Positions 36,940 to 49,614 of a stretch of DNA of 64,000 nucleotides are shown here, piece after piece. Numbering within the stretch: the stretch's first letter is position 1; the number at the start of each line of letters is the position of its first letter. Source of the DNA: Odobenus rosmarus divergens. Taxonomy: Eukaryota > Chordata > Mammalia > Carnivora > Odobenidae. The notes under the pieces were generated by a model that did no database searches, was not told the DNA's origin, and saw only the letters and a program-made list of their open reading frames with translations. The position numbers and the translations under genes were made by a program. The DNA is taken from the NCBI RefSeq assembly GCF_000321225.1, contig NW_004450662.1, positions 1,316,915-1,380,914 on the forward strand. The letters are read 5' to 3'.

Positions 36940-37090
36940 AAGAAACCTTACAGATCATGTGGGGAAGAGGAAACTGAGACTCAGGACAGTCATATGACTT
37001 GTCCCAATTACCACAGCCTGCGAGCAATAGAGCCAAGACTCGAACCCGGGCTTCTGACCCAAGGGGCAGTCCTCTTTCCTCTTCACCATG
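36940..37090 (-). mobile_element. MIR
   Basis: GGAAGAGGAAACTGAGACTC, GACTCGAACCCGGGCTTCTG and CTCTTCACCATGCTAAGTTC form the reverse complement of the 5' half of MIR. Confidence 0.85.
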
Positions 37091-37409
37091 CTAAGTTCTT
37101 GAAGTCTGGAAATGACAGGGTTGAGTGGGTCAATCAGTGAAGTCTGCCCCCTAAAAATGTTTTGAGGCTATGTTTTGAAAGAGACAAGAAGCAAATAGTA
37201 AAGCAAGGGGAATAAGTTCTTTGGTATAGACGTGCCATATATAGAGTAAAGGCATCACCTCCTATGAGCCCAGCACTGTGCCAGGCATGGGAGCCTCAGG
37301 GAGGCTGGACACAGCTCTGTCCTCAGGAACTTTTGCCCTCCGCTGGGAGGAAACTGGTTATATTTCATACCAAGTTAATTTTGTGGTTGTTTTGATTTTG
37401 TTTCTCTTT

Positions 37410-37490
37410 TTAGCATTGTGGGGAGTATGCTTAATGGTTAAGCCCTCTAGCTTGGGAGTCAGAGAAATCTAGATTCAAATCCCAGGCATA
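37410..37490 (+). mobile_element. MIR fragment (5' end)
   Basis: GGAGTATGCTTAATGGTTAA and CTAGATTCAAATCCCAGGCA mark the MIR 5' end. Confidence 0.75.
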
Positions 37491-38199
37491 GTCAGAGCAG
37501 GTTTAGAACCATATCATCAAAGGTTCTCAAGGCCAGAAGGGACCAAAGTCCATCTAGTCCACACCCTCTTCTGATGGCTCAATATCTGCACCACGTAGGG
37601 ATGCACATAAACACTTTTGAGTACTGCGGTGCTGTGTACTCACTTCCTCAACAACCATGCATCCAGTAACTGCTCTGTGCCTTGCATGGTGCTAGTGGGC
37701 CCTTGACCTGTAGTGACACAGTCCCTGTCCCCAGGGATATCGCAGCCATTAAAATATGACGTCATAATTGCTATAACCAGCTATGCACAGGAGCTAGGGG
37801 AGCAGATAAGGGGAATCCAGTCCAACCATGGGCCAAGTGCGTAGTGCCCAGGAGTGCCCTCCTAACTGTTTTTATGAAGCCACTGCAACCTATGCTTACA
37901 TCCCTCCAAAGACAGAAAACTTGCTATCTACGAAGGCCATGGGCAGCTCCTCAGCCAGGCTCTCAAAAAGGGTTTTAAATATAACACCCCTGCAACCCCC
38001 TTTATCGTCTAACTGCCCCGATGCCCATGGGACCCAGGGACTTAGGTGACAGTCACTGGCAGAATCCTGAGGTCTCACCCTATGCCTGCTGTGTCCTGAG
38101 GAAGCTCCTTTCTTCTCTCTGCCTCCATCCTCAGCGAGCCTCAAAAGCTTCATCACTGAGCGCTGAGACCCTCCCGCAACCCCCCTCCCCAGGATGAAG

Positions 38200-38420
38200 G
38201 AGTCCGAATAAATGAGCGTGTTTAATGGCCTGCAGTGCCATAAAGTTTTTAGAGCTGTGTGCTGGAATGAGCAGGTTCAGGCTGAGATGAATTATCCACG
38301 GCTTTTATCAAGGGAGAGTCAATAAAAACTTGAAGGAGCTTGCCCCATCTCCGTAGAGTGGCCCATGTCACATCACTGGGTCCTGCGTTCTGGAAATAAT
38401 AATCGGACAGATGTATTTTT
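38200..38420. other. AT-rich non-repetitive block (candidate conserved noncoding DNA)
   Basis: It contains AATGGCCTGCAGTGCCATAA and CACGGCTTTTATCAAGGGAG with no resemblance to known repeats. Function is inference. Confidence 0.3.
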
Positions 38421-39764
38421 TCCTCCTGTTCCATCTGCTTTCTTCCCTATGCCTTCCCTCCTCAAATGTATTAGTTTCTATGGAAACTGTGTTGTTACTG
38501 GTATGGGAGGAGTTTAATGACATTCAGAAGTACCAAATCAAGTCCATTTATATAATGGTTTGAAATACACATAATGGCCTATGGAATATAGGACACGGTG
38601 ACAGTTTCAGTAACTGCATACAGAGTGTGGGATAAATAGAGCAATGTAATACTCCCCACCTCCAAGTCAAATGTGCCGGGAATAACCACTATTCTTCATA
38701 CTAAAGAACAGCACTTCTCAACCATTATTAATGAAAGGATCTCAAACACTATACCAAGCTGTCCTCCTCTCCCTGAGGAAGGAGGATGGCTGACCACTGG
38801 TCCTCTGCACCCAGAGCTTTGACCAGAGTCAGCCAGAGCAGGTGCAAAGGAGAGAGTTGGGCCTCAGAGGAGAGAGGCAGGGAGCAGCCATTCTGCCCTG
38901 GGCTCCTGGGGTGGGGTGGGGGAGCCTCCGCCCTCGACCAGCCTGCTGGACCATATTCCTCCTGCATCTATTCATATGGTTGGTTTCCGTCCGACCCAGA
39001 GACTTATCAGGCGCCTACTGCATGCCTGGTGCAGTGAGAGACGTGGACATGAACAACACATTGAGGATGCCCTCCTCTTCCCTCGGGTTCTGCCAGAAGC
39101 CGACCCTCAGCAAGGTCTGGCATGTCATGGTCCCTCTGAGAGGTCCAGGGGATGCCAGAAGGGTGACAGGGAATTGACACAGGACAGAGAGGGCATCCGA
39201 CACAAGGGGGACACCATCCAGCCTGCTACTGCGATCCCAATGGGAAACTCTGAGAAGGGAGATGGAATTCACACCTCAAATTTAGACCACCCAAGGAGTG
39301 GGGTATGGGTCTCCCAGCTCCTGGCAGGAATGGGTTGTGGCCTTTTTGGGTGGTGTATAAATGCCCTGGCACTTTTGGCCTGTTCTTTGTGAGGCAGAGT
39401 GACCTTTGGCTCAAGAGAAAGACATCAGGTTGCAGACCCCGGGGATCGGGAGCTGGTCTTCAGGCACTGAAGTGGTCAGGCCTCGGGATACGGAGAGGGA
39501 TGGGTGCCACTGACAGCATCAGCTATAGCTCTCAGAGAATTTTGAGTCCAGTGGGAAGACAGACACGTAAGAAAATAGAAAGCAGGGTGATGGGAGAGCT
39601 ACAGAAGTGTAGAGGTGACGTGTTGGGGGAGCACAGAGGGGAGCAAGCCATTTGCTCTGACTGGAGTAATACTGGGGACTCCAAGAAATCAGGAGAAGGG
39701 GGGGGGGCTAGCCTGCAAAGACTCAGGCCTAGGGAGGCACTTTCATGCACTGCCATCATGTAGT

Positions 39765-39905
39765 CTTCATCGCATCCCAAGGTAGGTATGTTATCTCCAT
39801 TTTGAGGGTAAAGAGGTTCAGAAAGATGAAGTCATCTCCCTAAAGGCATCCAGCTATTACCTGGTAAAACGAAGACTCAGACCCTGGTCTCTTTATCTCT
39901 GCCCT
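39765..39905 (-). mobile_element. MIR fragment
   Basis: TCGCATCCCAAGGTAGGTAT, ATCTCCATTTTGAGGGTAAA and GCATCCAGCTATTACCTGGT follow the reverse-complement MIR core. Confidence 0.72.
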
Positions 39906-40819
39906 GTCTGGGGGAGCTTTGTGTGTTTGGGAAATAGGGGGGGTGGCAACTCCCTCCTTTACCATCAAGGGCAGACATGACCAAGCTTCTGTTGTGGATC
40001 TCTGTAGACTTCTCCCCACACCGGCCACCAACCACTGTCTCCCACATCTCCCCACCTTGTGCTGCCCACAGACCCCCTGTCAGCCAGCAAGGTGCCCCTC
40101 TGATCCTGCCCCAGATATAGACTGGACTGACTACACCTAATACGGAGTGAATTATCTAGAATTCACTGCCCTGGGGGTATAGGAAGGAGGAGAGGAATCC
40201 TGGGGAGGGGGTACCTCAGTTCTGGTGACCTCACAAGCATGTTTTTTCTACCGTCTTCAGCCTCTTCTCTCCCAGCCCTGCTCTAAAGCCTATTGCTTCA
40301 GAAGGAGGAAGAGGGACCAGGCATACACATTTCCCTGGAGGAGCATTTCTATAGCGTGATAATAGGTTTTCCGTGAAATACAGCTTCCGTGGTTAAATAC
40401 AGTGGGGAGAAGCTGGGTTAGCCCTCACTGAACAGATCTGTCCCACAGAACGTCTCAGAGATTTTAATATGCCAAAGGGCATGGTGAACCACCAAGAGGG
40501 GTATATTGTTCACAGAGTTTCCCCAACTTATTTGACTACAAAAGACTAATGTTCCCTGCAATCCATTTTGAGAAATAATAGTTTAAGGCCCAGATCCGCC
40601 ACCAACTTGTGTGAGTTTTGTCAAATAAGAATAACTCAAGCCTGTCTGTGAGGACCAGTAAAATAGCGGGGGGCGGAGGGCGGGCGGACTCTTTAGAAAC
40701 TGTAAAGTACAATAGAAATAAGATGGTGCTGTTATTTATTTACATGAAACAAACACATTCAGTTCCCCAAAGAGCACTGCATTAGAAGTCAAACAAAAAT
40801 AAGTAAATAAATGTCTTTT

Positions 40820-41020
40820 TTAAAAAGTTCGGTTCTTGACTAGGTATGTGAACTTGACCTTGATCTCTCTCTCTCGACCTGTGTTTTCTCATTTGCAAAA
40901 TGGGTATACTTGGGGCGCCAACACTCTTTCCTCTGTGCATATGTTGCAAAGAGAAACAATGCATGATGGTTGTGCTGGCGCTTTGAGAAAGAATAAAGTA
41001 CCATAAAATGCAAGGCATTA
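40820..41020 (+). mobile_element. MIR
   Basis: GACTAGGTATGTGAACTTGA, TTTCTCATTTGCAAAATGGG and the 3' part TACCATAAAATGCAAGGCAT are consistent with MIR. Confidence 0.7.
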
Positions 41021-41439
41021 TTATTAGTGTTCCAGGCTAAAACCCTCAGTTCAGTCCCATTTTGCTGAGATCAAAACAGGAGGTGTACTGGGGAAGGGAC
41101 CAGCTAGTGGGAGAGATAACAATGACTAATAATTTTCATCCATATGTTTGATGTTAGGAGCCTTGTATGAGCATATCGCTGAGGGGAGAAAATGAATATT
41201 TCATGAGTAAACACTAACTGTAGTATTAAGATGAAATGGACAGAAAGGCCCCAGCTTATCTCTGCCACGGGGTTCAACTAGGAAAGTCAACACGGGCTCT
41301 GTGATTAGGCTTTAGGGAGCAGGGCAGCCAGTCAGGAGGGAAGAGCTCAGCCTCCCAGCAAAGATGGAGAGCTATCTGTCCCCTGTGACTGGGGGAGATA
41401 GTCCTGCCCTGGGAGGGAGAAGAGCCAATGCCCACACAT

Positions 41440-41570
41440 AGACCAGCTGAGTAGCCCTAGGCAAGTTACCATAGCCATGTCCACACTAGAAAACGGGATG
41501 ATAAGATCAGCTTTGCACGGCCGTGAGGTTTCAATCCAAGCCCAGCTGTTTAGAAGAGGGCTTTGTAATG
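41440..41570 (+). mobile_element. MIR fragment
   Basis: GAGTAGCCCTAGGCAAGTTA and ACGGGATGATAAGATCAGCT follow the MIR core and the start of its 3' part. Confidence 0.6.
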
Positions 41571-41599
41571 CACACAGGTGGGAAGTGTTATTACTCATT

Positions 41600-41850
41600 T
41601 TTTCACTCAGCAGACATTTATTGAACATCTTCTAAGTGCCAGTCACTGCCGCAGCCAATGCTTTATTATTTACTGTGTGCCAAACGCCATGTGCATCATT
41701 TTATACACATCACCTCCTGGAATCATCACTACCGTCCTGAGAGGTCTCTGTTATTACTCCCATTTTCCACATAAGGAAATGAAACTTGGGAAAGATAAAT
41801 AACTTGCCCCAAGCCAGATAGCTAGGAAATGGCAGAGTCCAGAGCTGTGA
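41600..41850 (-). mobile_element. MIR, near full length
   Basis: GACATTTATTGAACATCTTC, TATTTACTGTGTGCCAAACG, ACATAAGGAAATGAAACTTG and AGCCAGATAGCTAGGAAATG give the full reverse-complement order. Two lifecycle-end-like segments in the first 100 bases suggest an internal duplication or two nested copies. Confidence 0.82.
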
Positions 41851-42469
41851 GAAACCAAAACCCTTTATTCTACATTAAATGGCCCATCCTCACCCATGGT
41901 ACTTCTGCAGAGCCAGTGGGGCACCCTGCCTCCAACTCTTACTGGCTCTTCCCCGTTCTGTCCATGCTTTGTGCTACCTACCACGAGAGCTGCTTCCTCA
42001 CCCAAAGGAGAAAACCTTGCAGTTCCCTCTTTTGGCTCTCCAGGATACCTTCCCTTTGTTTTCTGTCCCCACACTCTCCTCCTGACCTCTGTCTGATCGT
42101 CTGTCCTCCATAATACAGTCACCCTGGGGGTTTTCATTTCCAGCCCCATCCAACAGGACTTTGGCCTCCAAGACCCTGGACAGCCTGTATCTCTTATCTG
42201 GGTCACCCATCGGGTGGTGTGAAGATCGAACACCTCCCACCCCTGTAAGACCCTTAGAAGATGGAGTGGAGGCATCGGATGGGGCAGTGCTGGGGTTAAA
42301 CCCAGCCAAACCTTCCCCGGCCCTCTCTGCCCACCACACAGCACGAGGACACAACCATCTCTGCAAATCCCTTCCCTACAGGGCAGTTTCATGTTATCTT
42401 GGCTCCTTCTTTCTCCAGAGATGAAGAGATTGTTTTAAACCTGCCGCCCCACCAGCTCTGCTCCTGGCT

Positions 42470-42700
42470 TCCAATGCCATTAAGTTTCATTATAACAAAT
42501 AAACACCGCAATGACATTTATAAGTTACCACTGAGCACAGAAGCACAAATATGAAGCAGATAAACTGCATTTGATCGAAATAATTACTGCAGGCAATATT
42601 GGGCTTAGTCTGAGCTGGCAGCCGGGTGCCGAGTAATTTATTAAATTGCGTAAGGCAATGTTGCACGTTGAGTTTTTCATTATTGTGTCTTTTCCCCTCT
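42470..42700. other. AT-rich non-repetitive block (best conserved-element candidate by composition)
   Basis: It holds several homeodomain-like cores (AATAATTACTGCAGGC, GAGTAATTTATTAAATTGCG) within about 230 bases, no repeat resemblance and a sharp change of composition from the GC-rich flanks. A regulatory role in KIRREL3 is inference. Confidence 0.4.
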
Positions 42701-44089
42701 CCATGGTCTAAATAGGTTAGAGAAGTTTAGACAGTGCGTGGCCAAACAAAGACAGACTTTGCTCAAGCATATTACGGCTGGGACTTACAGCCAAGTGTCC
42801 AGGAATGGCTGCTTCCCAACCAACATGGCACTTGAGCGAGAAGAGAGGGTTTAGGATTATCTTGATACTGCCAACCAAGGACATTTCCCTGTATGTACTC
42901 CCCACCCACTGGCCTAGATACAAAAAGAGGACCCGCAAGGGAGTACACGGAAGGATGGATGGAGCCCCCAGGACTCTAAGCCTGGTTTCCTGACGGGTGC
43001 CTTTGTGCTCAGCCAAAGAACCTCTCTACCAAAAGGCCCTCCATAGCTCGGGGCAGCCTCAGACCCCAGTCCCAGACCTCTCCTGCAATAAATAAAGGAA
43101 AGGAAGCAGTGTGCCCGCCAACTCTGCAAAACAAAGCAATGAGAGCTGGCTACCGACAGCCACCTCCCTGCCAAACCCAAACTCATAAAGTTTGATTCAA
43201 GGGGTTACAATACCTCCTATTCAGAGTCCCTCCTGCCCCATTCCCCCAGCCTTAGTAAATTACCCAATAAGCAGCAAGGACCTGTAGTTATTGTGCAGTT
43301 AAATGATATTTGCCCAGTAAATCCTGAGCAGAGTACTAACGGTGATATACAGTAACTAATTACGGACATGAATTCTCTCCCCAAGGCACTAAGTGTTACC
43401 AAATATTGTTGCGTTTACGGGAGGAGGCTTGAAAACTGTTCTGTTCCCTCCAGTGAAGCCAGGAGTAACTCTTCTATTTGAGGAGCTGTCGGCACATCCA
43501 GTGGCACTCTGGCTGGGAAATAGAGATGTCCTGGGGGCAGGGCCAGAATGGGGCCTGGAGAAAGCTCCCACTCAATGTCCACCGCACCCCTGAGCCCCGG
43601 GGCCCATGCCCCCGCAGAAGTCTCTCCCTGGACACCAGCTGGTCCTCTTTGGGCCACTAGGGTGGCTGTCGCAAAGGCCCGAGACCCCAGCTGTGCAGAG
43701 AATGGAAGTCATTATTCACCCAGCCCGGGACTGAGCATGAAGGCTATTGGGGTGGGGGGGAGCTTTGCAAAAAGCTTCTGAATGGGGATGCAGCAGGGTA
43801 AGATAAAGAATGCTCATGCTTCTGCCAAGCTGTGGACAACTCTTGCCCTAAATTATTGTTCATGGACCTGATCTCAGCCCCAGGGGTGCCTGGGAGTGTC
43901 AGAGGTTTCTCTGTCTGATTGTGGTCTGCAGGTGGGGCAGATCCTGTGCCCAAGGCAAGAAGCAGATATCCTGTCAAGTTCATATCTGTTTTTGGAGCAT
44001 AGCTGGGGGCAGCTGGAAGACACAGTAGTCAGTCTCTGCTTTCTGAAGAGGAAACCACAGAGCTCAAATGCCCTCTGTGCTTACCGGGT

Positions 44090-44250
44090 ACTATGGAATA
44101 AACCAAGGCGCAGAACTAGAGTCTGCCAGCTTCAGCACACACTGTGACCTTGGACAGGTTACTTAACCTCTCTGAGCTTCTGTTTCCTAATCCATAAAAT
44201 AGAAGAGATCCTCTCTATCTCTCAGTACTGTCGATGTGACAACGGTTAGC
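44090..44250 (+). mobile_element. MIR
   Basis: ACACTGTGACCTTGGACAGG, TTACTTAACCTCTCTGAGCT and ATCCATAAAATAGAAGAGAT match the MIR core closely. Confidence 0.88.
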
Positions 44251-46049
44251 TTGGAGTTACCCCTGCTTCCAAGGAGCTCCCCTGAGGAGCCGGTCCCATC
44301 CTTCCCGCCATCAGCCCATCTTCTGAGATGGGTTCAGTGACCCAGCGTAAGCCTCCTAGAAGCTAAGAAAAGCACTCAGCCCATCCTGGGTGCTCCCCAG
44401 CAGCGTGCACAGTCTCTCTTCTTTCTCTCAGGGTGATCATAGCACAAAATCTCTCCTTTACCAACATTTCCACTTCCAAGCAATCAAAGACTGGCACAGT
44501 AATGGCAAGTTGGTTTGGTTGGGTTTGATTTTTTGTTTGGTTTGCTGCTGCATTTTCAGGGTTGGAGCAAATGATCTGAGCCCTTGCCAGGGTCACAGTC
44601 AGGTGGTGACAGAAGAGGCCTGGTGAGGTGGCGGCGGGCTAGGTTAGGAGGTGTACACTTGCTGTGGGACGCCGGGCTAACTATTGCTATGAGTCTTGGC
44701 ATTCAAGTCTCTACATCAGAACGGATATTAGAACCTCCTCCATGGGGTGTCATGAGGGTAGATTAAGCAAGATAACATATGTGAAGTTCTTTGTGGAGTA
44801 TAAAGTGTATACAAGAGTTAGCTGTGGTTAATATCCTAAACCAACCCGAAGAACGAGACCCAGAATCCCAGGGCAGTGAGAAGAATCACTTTTTTAATTA
44901 GAACACATATATAGTCAGCTCTCAATTATCTGTTGGCAAATTGTCCCCATTCCTGGCAAATTCTATCACCAAGATTGCTTAATGAAGTCCTCTGTTAACA
45001 TTTCACAGCTTCTTATTTTGCTCTTATTTGCATGAGTCCCAAAGGGAATAGAAGTCCTTTAAAGGCAAAATCAGCTAATAGCCCTGTCCCCACCTAGGGA
45101 AGGTGTTGAGCCATAAAAACAGCGAGCTGGGGAGGGTGGAATATGGCTCGCCTCTCGCTGGGAACCAGTACCAGAGGTGACATGCTGCACCCAGCCGAGT
45201 CAGCGGCAGGAGGGAGTTCCGTCACAGGCCTTGGTTTTGTTTTGTTGTGTATTAAAAATTCCCAGAACATCAAACACATCCATATTCAAACATGAATACC
45301 AAACTGCATTCCGAAGTTGAAAATGAAGGTTACTTAGTATTATTCGTTATTTTGGAATGTCCATCACTTTGGATTATTCACACCCTTGCTTCCTCTCCAT
45401 TAACGAAGATAATTAAGAGTTGATTGTCTTTGGGCTCCAAGAAGGGAGAAATTCAGGACACTGTGATCTACTCCCCGTTGGGAACAACTCCAGAAGCCAT
45501 GAGAAGATTTCTCTATAAACACCAAGTCTAAGTTATGGTCCCCGATGCAGGGTTGGTGAGTGGCACAGAAGTAGCTCATGCTTCAAGACCAGACTACATT
45601 ATCCACACAGTGCACCAGGCTCCCGGGCCTGCTTTGATACCTATCTGTGTGAAGCAGCCATGTTGTTCCTCATGCAACACCTGGAAACCATTGAAACTGC
45701 ACAGGACCTTCTGATTCCTTGAGCATTTCACAGCGGGACCTGGGGATCCACTGCAGGGCGGCCCAGGGGCTGGACTTGGCCCCTCAAGCTTCACCTAGCC
45801 TGCCTTCACCTACTTCACACACTGGCATTCCATACAGGATTCCATTGGCAAAGGGTTGCATGCACTGGGGGAAAAAAGTGAAAACCACTGACATCATCCA
45901 ATGGCCTCATGGAGCAGCAAAGGAAACCATGGCGCGCCCAGAGAGAAATGGCAGCTGGACCAAGGTCACACAGTGACAACCCAAACCGGAAAGAACCCAG
46001 TTCCCCCGGACCTGCGCTATTTGCATTTGACAGTACCTCCCAAATGTGC

Positions 46050-46220
46050 ACCAAAACCCACCTGCAGCCGGATTGCCCAGGGGAGCTGTGGAATGCAGAC
46101 TCCTTGGCTTAGCTCAGACCCACTATCTCAGAATTCTGGCTTGGAGCCCAGGAAACTGTATTTTTTAGCAAGTTCCTCAGGTGATTCTTATGCATATGAG
46201 AGTTTTAGCACAATTTCCCA
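46050..46220 (+). mobile_element. MER20-like hAT DNA transposon fragment
   Basis: GGGGAGCTGTGGAATGCAGA, AGCTCAGACCCACTATCTCA and TTCCTCAGGTGATTCTTATG resemble the MER20 group of nonautonomous hAT elements. The subfamily is not certain. Confidence 0.6.
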
Positions 46221-46622
46221 CTGGCAAGGTCTATACCAGGGTAAAATGATTATTTTAAGCTGTTTGTTTAAAAAAAAAAAAATGAGAGTTAGGACATGGA
46301 TCTTCCTCAAACAGACCAATGTCCTTGAGAGATTTGCTTTTACTTCCTTGTGGCTCCGTTTTATTCTTTTCAGCCTTGGGTCCTCCCCACCCAAAAATAA
46401 GACTTTGGATAAAGCAGAACAAAGAACCTTAGGGCTGAAAGGGAGGGACCTAACAGATTGAGTCTAGACCCTGCCTTGTACACATGCGGAGTCTTGGAGA
46501 AGGGAAGAGTCAGGCCTGAGGGCACCCAGCTCAGAGGTGGCAGAGGCAGCACCCAAAATGGTACCTTCTGGGCCTGGGTGTTCAGGGCGAGGACACAGTA
46601 TCTCTTAGAAAAGGGAACAGAG

Positions 46623-46871
46623 GGGTGCCCGAGTGGCTCAGTTGGTTGGGCATCTGCCTTCAGCTCAGGTCATGATCCCAGGGTCCTGGAATCAAGCCCC
46701 ACGTCCCTGCTCAGCAGGGAGCCTGCTTCTCCCTCTCCCTCTGCCACTCCCCCTGCTTGTACTCTCTCCTTCTCTCTCTCTGTCAAATAAATAAATAAAA
46801 TCTTAAAGAAAGAAAGAAAGGGAAAGAAAGAAAGAAAGAAAAAGAAAAAGAAGAGGAAGGAAGGAACGAAC
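46623..46871 (+). mobile_element. CAN-SINE with expanded (GAAA)n tail
   Basis: GGTGCCCGAGTGGCTCAGTT, CAGCTCAGGTCATGATCCCA, CTGCTCAGCAGGGAGCCTGC and TCAAATAAATAAATAAAATC are present. The tail has grown into a purine-only (GAAA)n and (GGAA)n microsatellite at about 46801-46870. Target-site duplications GAACAGAG stand at 46615-46622 and 46872-46879. Confidence 0.95.
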
Positions 46872-48519
46872 GAACAGAGATGCTGGACACCATGGAGTCA
46901 GCCAATCCACGGGCCCCACCTCCCAGGGATTCCCATCCCGATACACTCTAAGAGGGTAACCGTATACGCTGGGTCTGCCCACAGCCCATGCCTACACTTT
47001 CTTTCAAGTTAATGACTTAGCTCTATCCTGCTCTTCAGCATCCCCTTCTTTCTCTTCTACTGCTCTCTACCTTTCCCCAACAATGGTCCAGGGAGCACAT
47101 ATTCCTGAACACACAAGAGCCTGAGGCTCAGAGAAAGAAAGGGGCCTAGCCTGGGTCCCGTGGCCAGCCTTGCAGCAAGCCTGATATGGCATCCTGGTTC
47201 CTAGCCTTTGTGGGCTGCCCAAGCGTCTCCTATTTCTACTCCATACCGTCCCCCACCATGACCACCAAAGCCCGCACTGCTCTGCCCTTTGCATCTCGGT
47301 CAGACGCAGGCAGGGATGGATGGGCTCCTTCCCAGGTTCCGATGCACCAGTGTTTCCAGAAGCACTTATCAGTATCCTCTTGGCATCCAGAACTTGGCTG
47401 AATGGATGGAGGATTCCCTCCGCTTGCCACTAATGAGGACAGTCAGGCTCTGGCCTGGGCCACAGGCTGATAATCAGTAGGCGAAGGATTTATAGTGACT
47501 TTGGAGTCACCCTGTCCCGGTCAGCCCCATTGCTCTTCATTAAAGACCCACGCTGTCCAGGACAACCTTGGCAGATTGCGCATCCCAGGGAGAGGTGTGT
47601 GAGACCAGGAGAATCACAGGCTACCTGGGCGCCCCCAGCTCAGACAAGAAGCAGGGGCAGGAAAACGTGCCCTGGAATTCCTGGCCCACATCCAGTCTCG
47701 GGGAAGAGCAGCAGTCTGGCTCTCGTGTGTAAGCCCAAACAAAACTCCAGTGTAGTTTCTGGAATGTTCGCCATCTCGGCAAGCTTCTCCTCACCTGTGT
47801 ATCAGAATCAAGTTGCTAGTGGCTGCAAATGGTAGTGTTGAGGGTAAAATTGTTTTCAGGTCTCTCTCCCAGCAAAGAGTCTAGAAGAAACAATGGACAG
47901 ACAGCCCCTTTTCCACCCCACCCCCGCCTTGTTCTTCTGGCTTCTCTGTTGGTGTCTCCAGTCCCAATCCAAAGGAAGAAGATGGGGTTAGATGACTTCT
48001 TGCCATCCTGACAGGGCTCTAAGCCTGTGCAGACATTGGCAGCCCGTGCCACCCAAGACAGCTGCTCCCGATCTGCCCAGCCTGGAGCAGCCGTGTCCCT
48101 CTTAGAGGGTCACATTGGCATCAGTAACCTCCCCTATTTGGAGATGAACTCCCAAGTCAACCCCAAATGAGAGGACATATTGTAGAACCACTTCTCCTAC
48201 TACCTGAGATGTGAGTGCTCACTAAGCATAAGTTATTTACGCCAGGTTCCTCCAGATCCATGGACCCAACTGCACCCAGGACACCTTCTCCTGATGATTC
48301 AGGGCCCCTCTCCATCAACATATTTACAACGGAACTCACTGCTCCCCCCAAACATGCTTCCCCTCCTGACACAGAAATGGTTCCTCAGGTCACCTACTCA
48401 CCCCTTCCTGCAGGCCAGGGAGAGGGGACCTTTATGCCTCCATTCTTCTCATCTCCTGCCAAATGCTACCGATTCTACCTCCAAGTGGTTCCTAAATCCA
48501 TTTTCTTCTTTCCACTGAT

Positions 48520-48840
48520 ACGGCTTTAGCCTGAGCCCTGTTGACAGCAAAATCTTCCTGATCAGTTTTCCTATCTTCAGATTATCCTCCTTCATCCACC
48601 CTCCTCACTGTCACCGCTGTGATCTTTCTAAAACTCAGATCTGAGCATGTGGGTCAAACTCTTTGATGATTTCTCATTAAGTGCAAATTTCTTAGCATGC
48701 ACTCGAGGGCCGACACAATCAGGCCTACCATGATTCCCTAGGAATGCATCCTGCTGAACATGTCTACATGGCCACATGCCGTGCACCAGTCCTACCTGGT
48801 TCCTAGTGACGGTAGCTGCTCCGTTGTGGAGCGCGTGCGG
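48520..48840 (+). mobile_element. LINE L2 fragment
   Basis: CGCTGTGATCTTTCTAAAAC, TCAAACTCTTTGATGATTTC and CAATCAGGCCTACCATGATT follow the L2 ORF2 tail. A reverse MIR piece follows at about 48850-49000 and probable further L2 at 49030-49270. Confidence 0.75.
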
Positions 48841-49573
48841 GGCTCTGCACACTTTACGCAAAATGCCCCGTGTCATTCTCACAAACAACCCAGCAAGCAC
48901 TGATTACTATCCCGGTGGGGGAAGTCAGGTGCAGCGGGCCTGGGGGATGTGCCCAAGGGCCACACGGCTGTAATGGTAGAGCCAGAGATCCAGCCAAGAT
49001 CGTGTGGCCTCACCATCATGTTCTGACCTCCATGTGCTACTTAAGCCATTTCCCATTCCAGGGAATATTCCCTCCTTGCCCTCCTATCCCTTACCCTGGA
49101 GGCCACGTCAGAAGCCAACCCTTCTGGGACTCCTTCCCTCATTCCCTCAGAAGGAAACATCTTTCTTCCTTGAGACTTTCTTTATATTTCACTTTGGGCA
49201 CTGATTGTGCAATGCTAGTAATTCCAGGCCCTTCTGCGCATATTTGTCTCCTCCAGACTCTAAGCTCCTTGTCATGGAAAATAGATCAGTCCCTCGTCTG
49301 CCCCCCACACCCAGTGAGAGGCCCTGGAGGTGCTAGCGGAGACGTGCCTCTGCCCGTGGCTGGCACCTTTGCTGGTCCCATCTCTCACTCTCCAGAAACA
49401 TCAGCTCAGGTAGTCAGTGGGCTCGGGCATAACCCCATCACCCCCCAGTTCCTCTCCCCTGAGTAGGTCATGACAAGACCTTCTGGAAACTTCCCAAAAC
49501 TCATTCTTCTGCATTAGGAGCTGGTCCTGTGCTGAGCAACAGGAAAACAGCAGAAGTCAAGACTTGGGCTTCC

Positions 49574-49614
49574 GGGTATGATCGGAGTCATCCAGGGTAT
49601 GATCGGAGTCATCC
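49574..49614. repeat. 21-bp tandem duplication
   Basis: GGGTATGATCGGAGTCATCC occurs at 49574-49593 and again at 49595-49614 with one base between. The two copies are identical, so the duplication is recent. Confidence 0.97.

Larger units (their letters stand above)
35501..46614 (+). other. Intron 2, middle segment
   Basis: It is a mixture of old MIR, L2 and DNA-transposon pieces with unique blocks. Non-repetitive AT-rich stretches are at 35820-36080, 38200-38420, 42470-42700 and 43230-43420. No exon is supported. Confidence 0.5.

Noticed and set aside
45901..46461. 186-codon + strand open frame
   Set aside because: It runs through a MER20-like element and an A-run that encodes a KKKK stretch, so it is not a gene.
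48870..49466. 198-codon + strand open frame
   Set aside because: It overlaps MIR and L2 pieces, has no recognisable domain, and lies in stop-poor GC-rich DNA.
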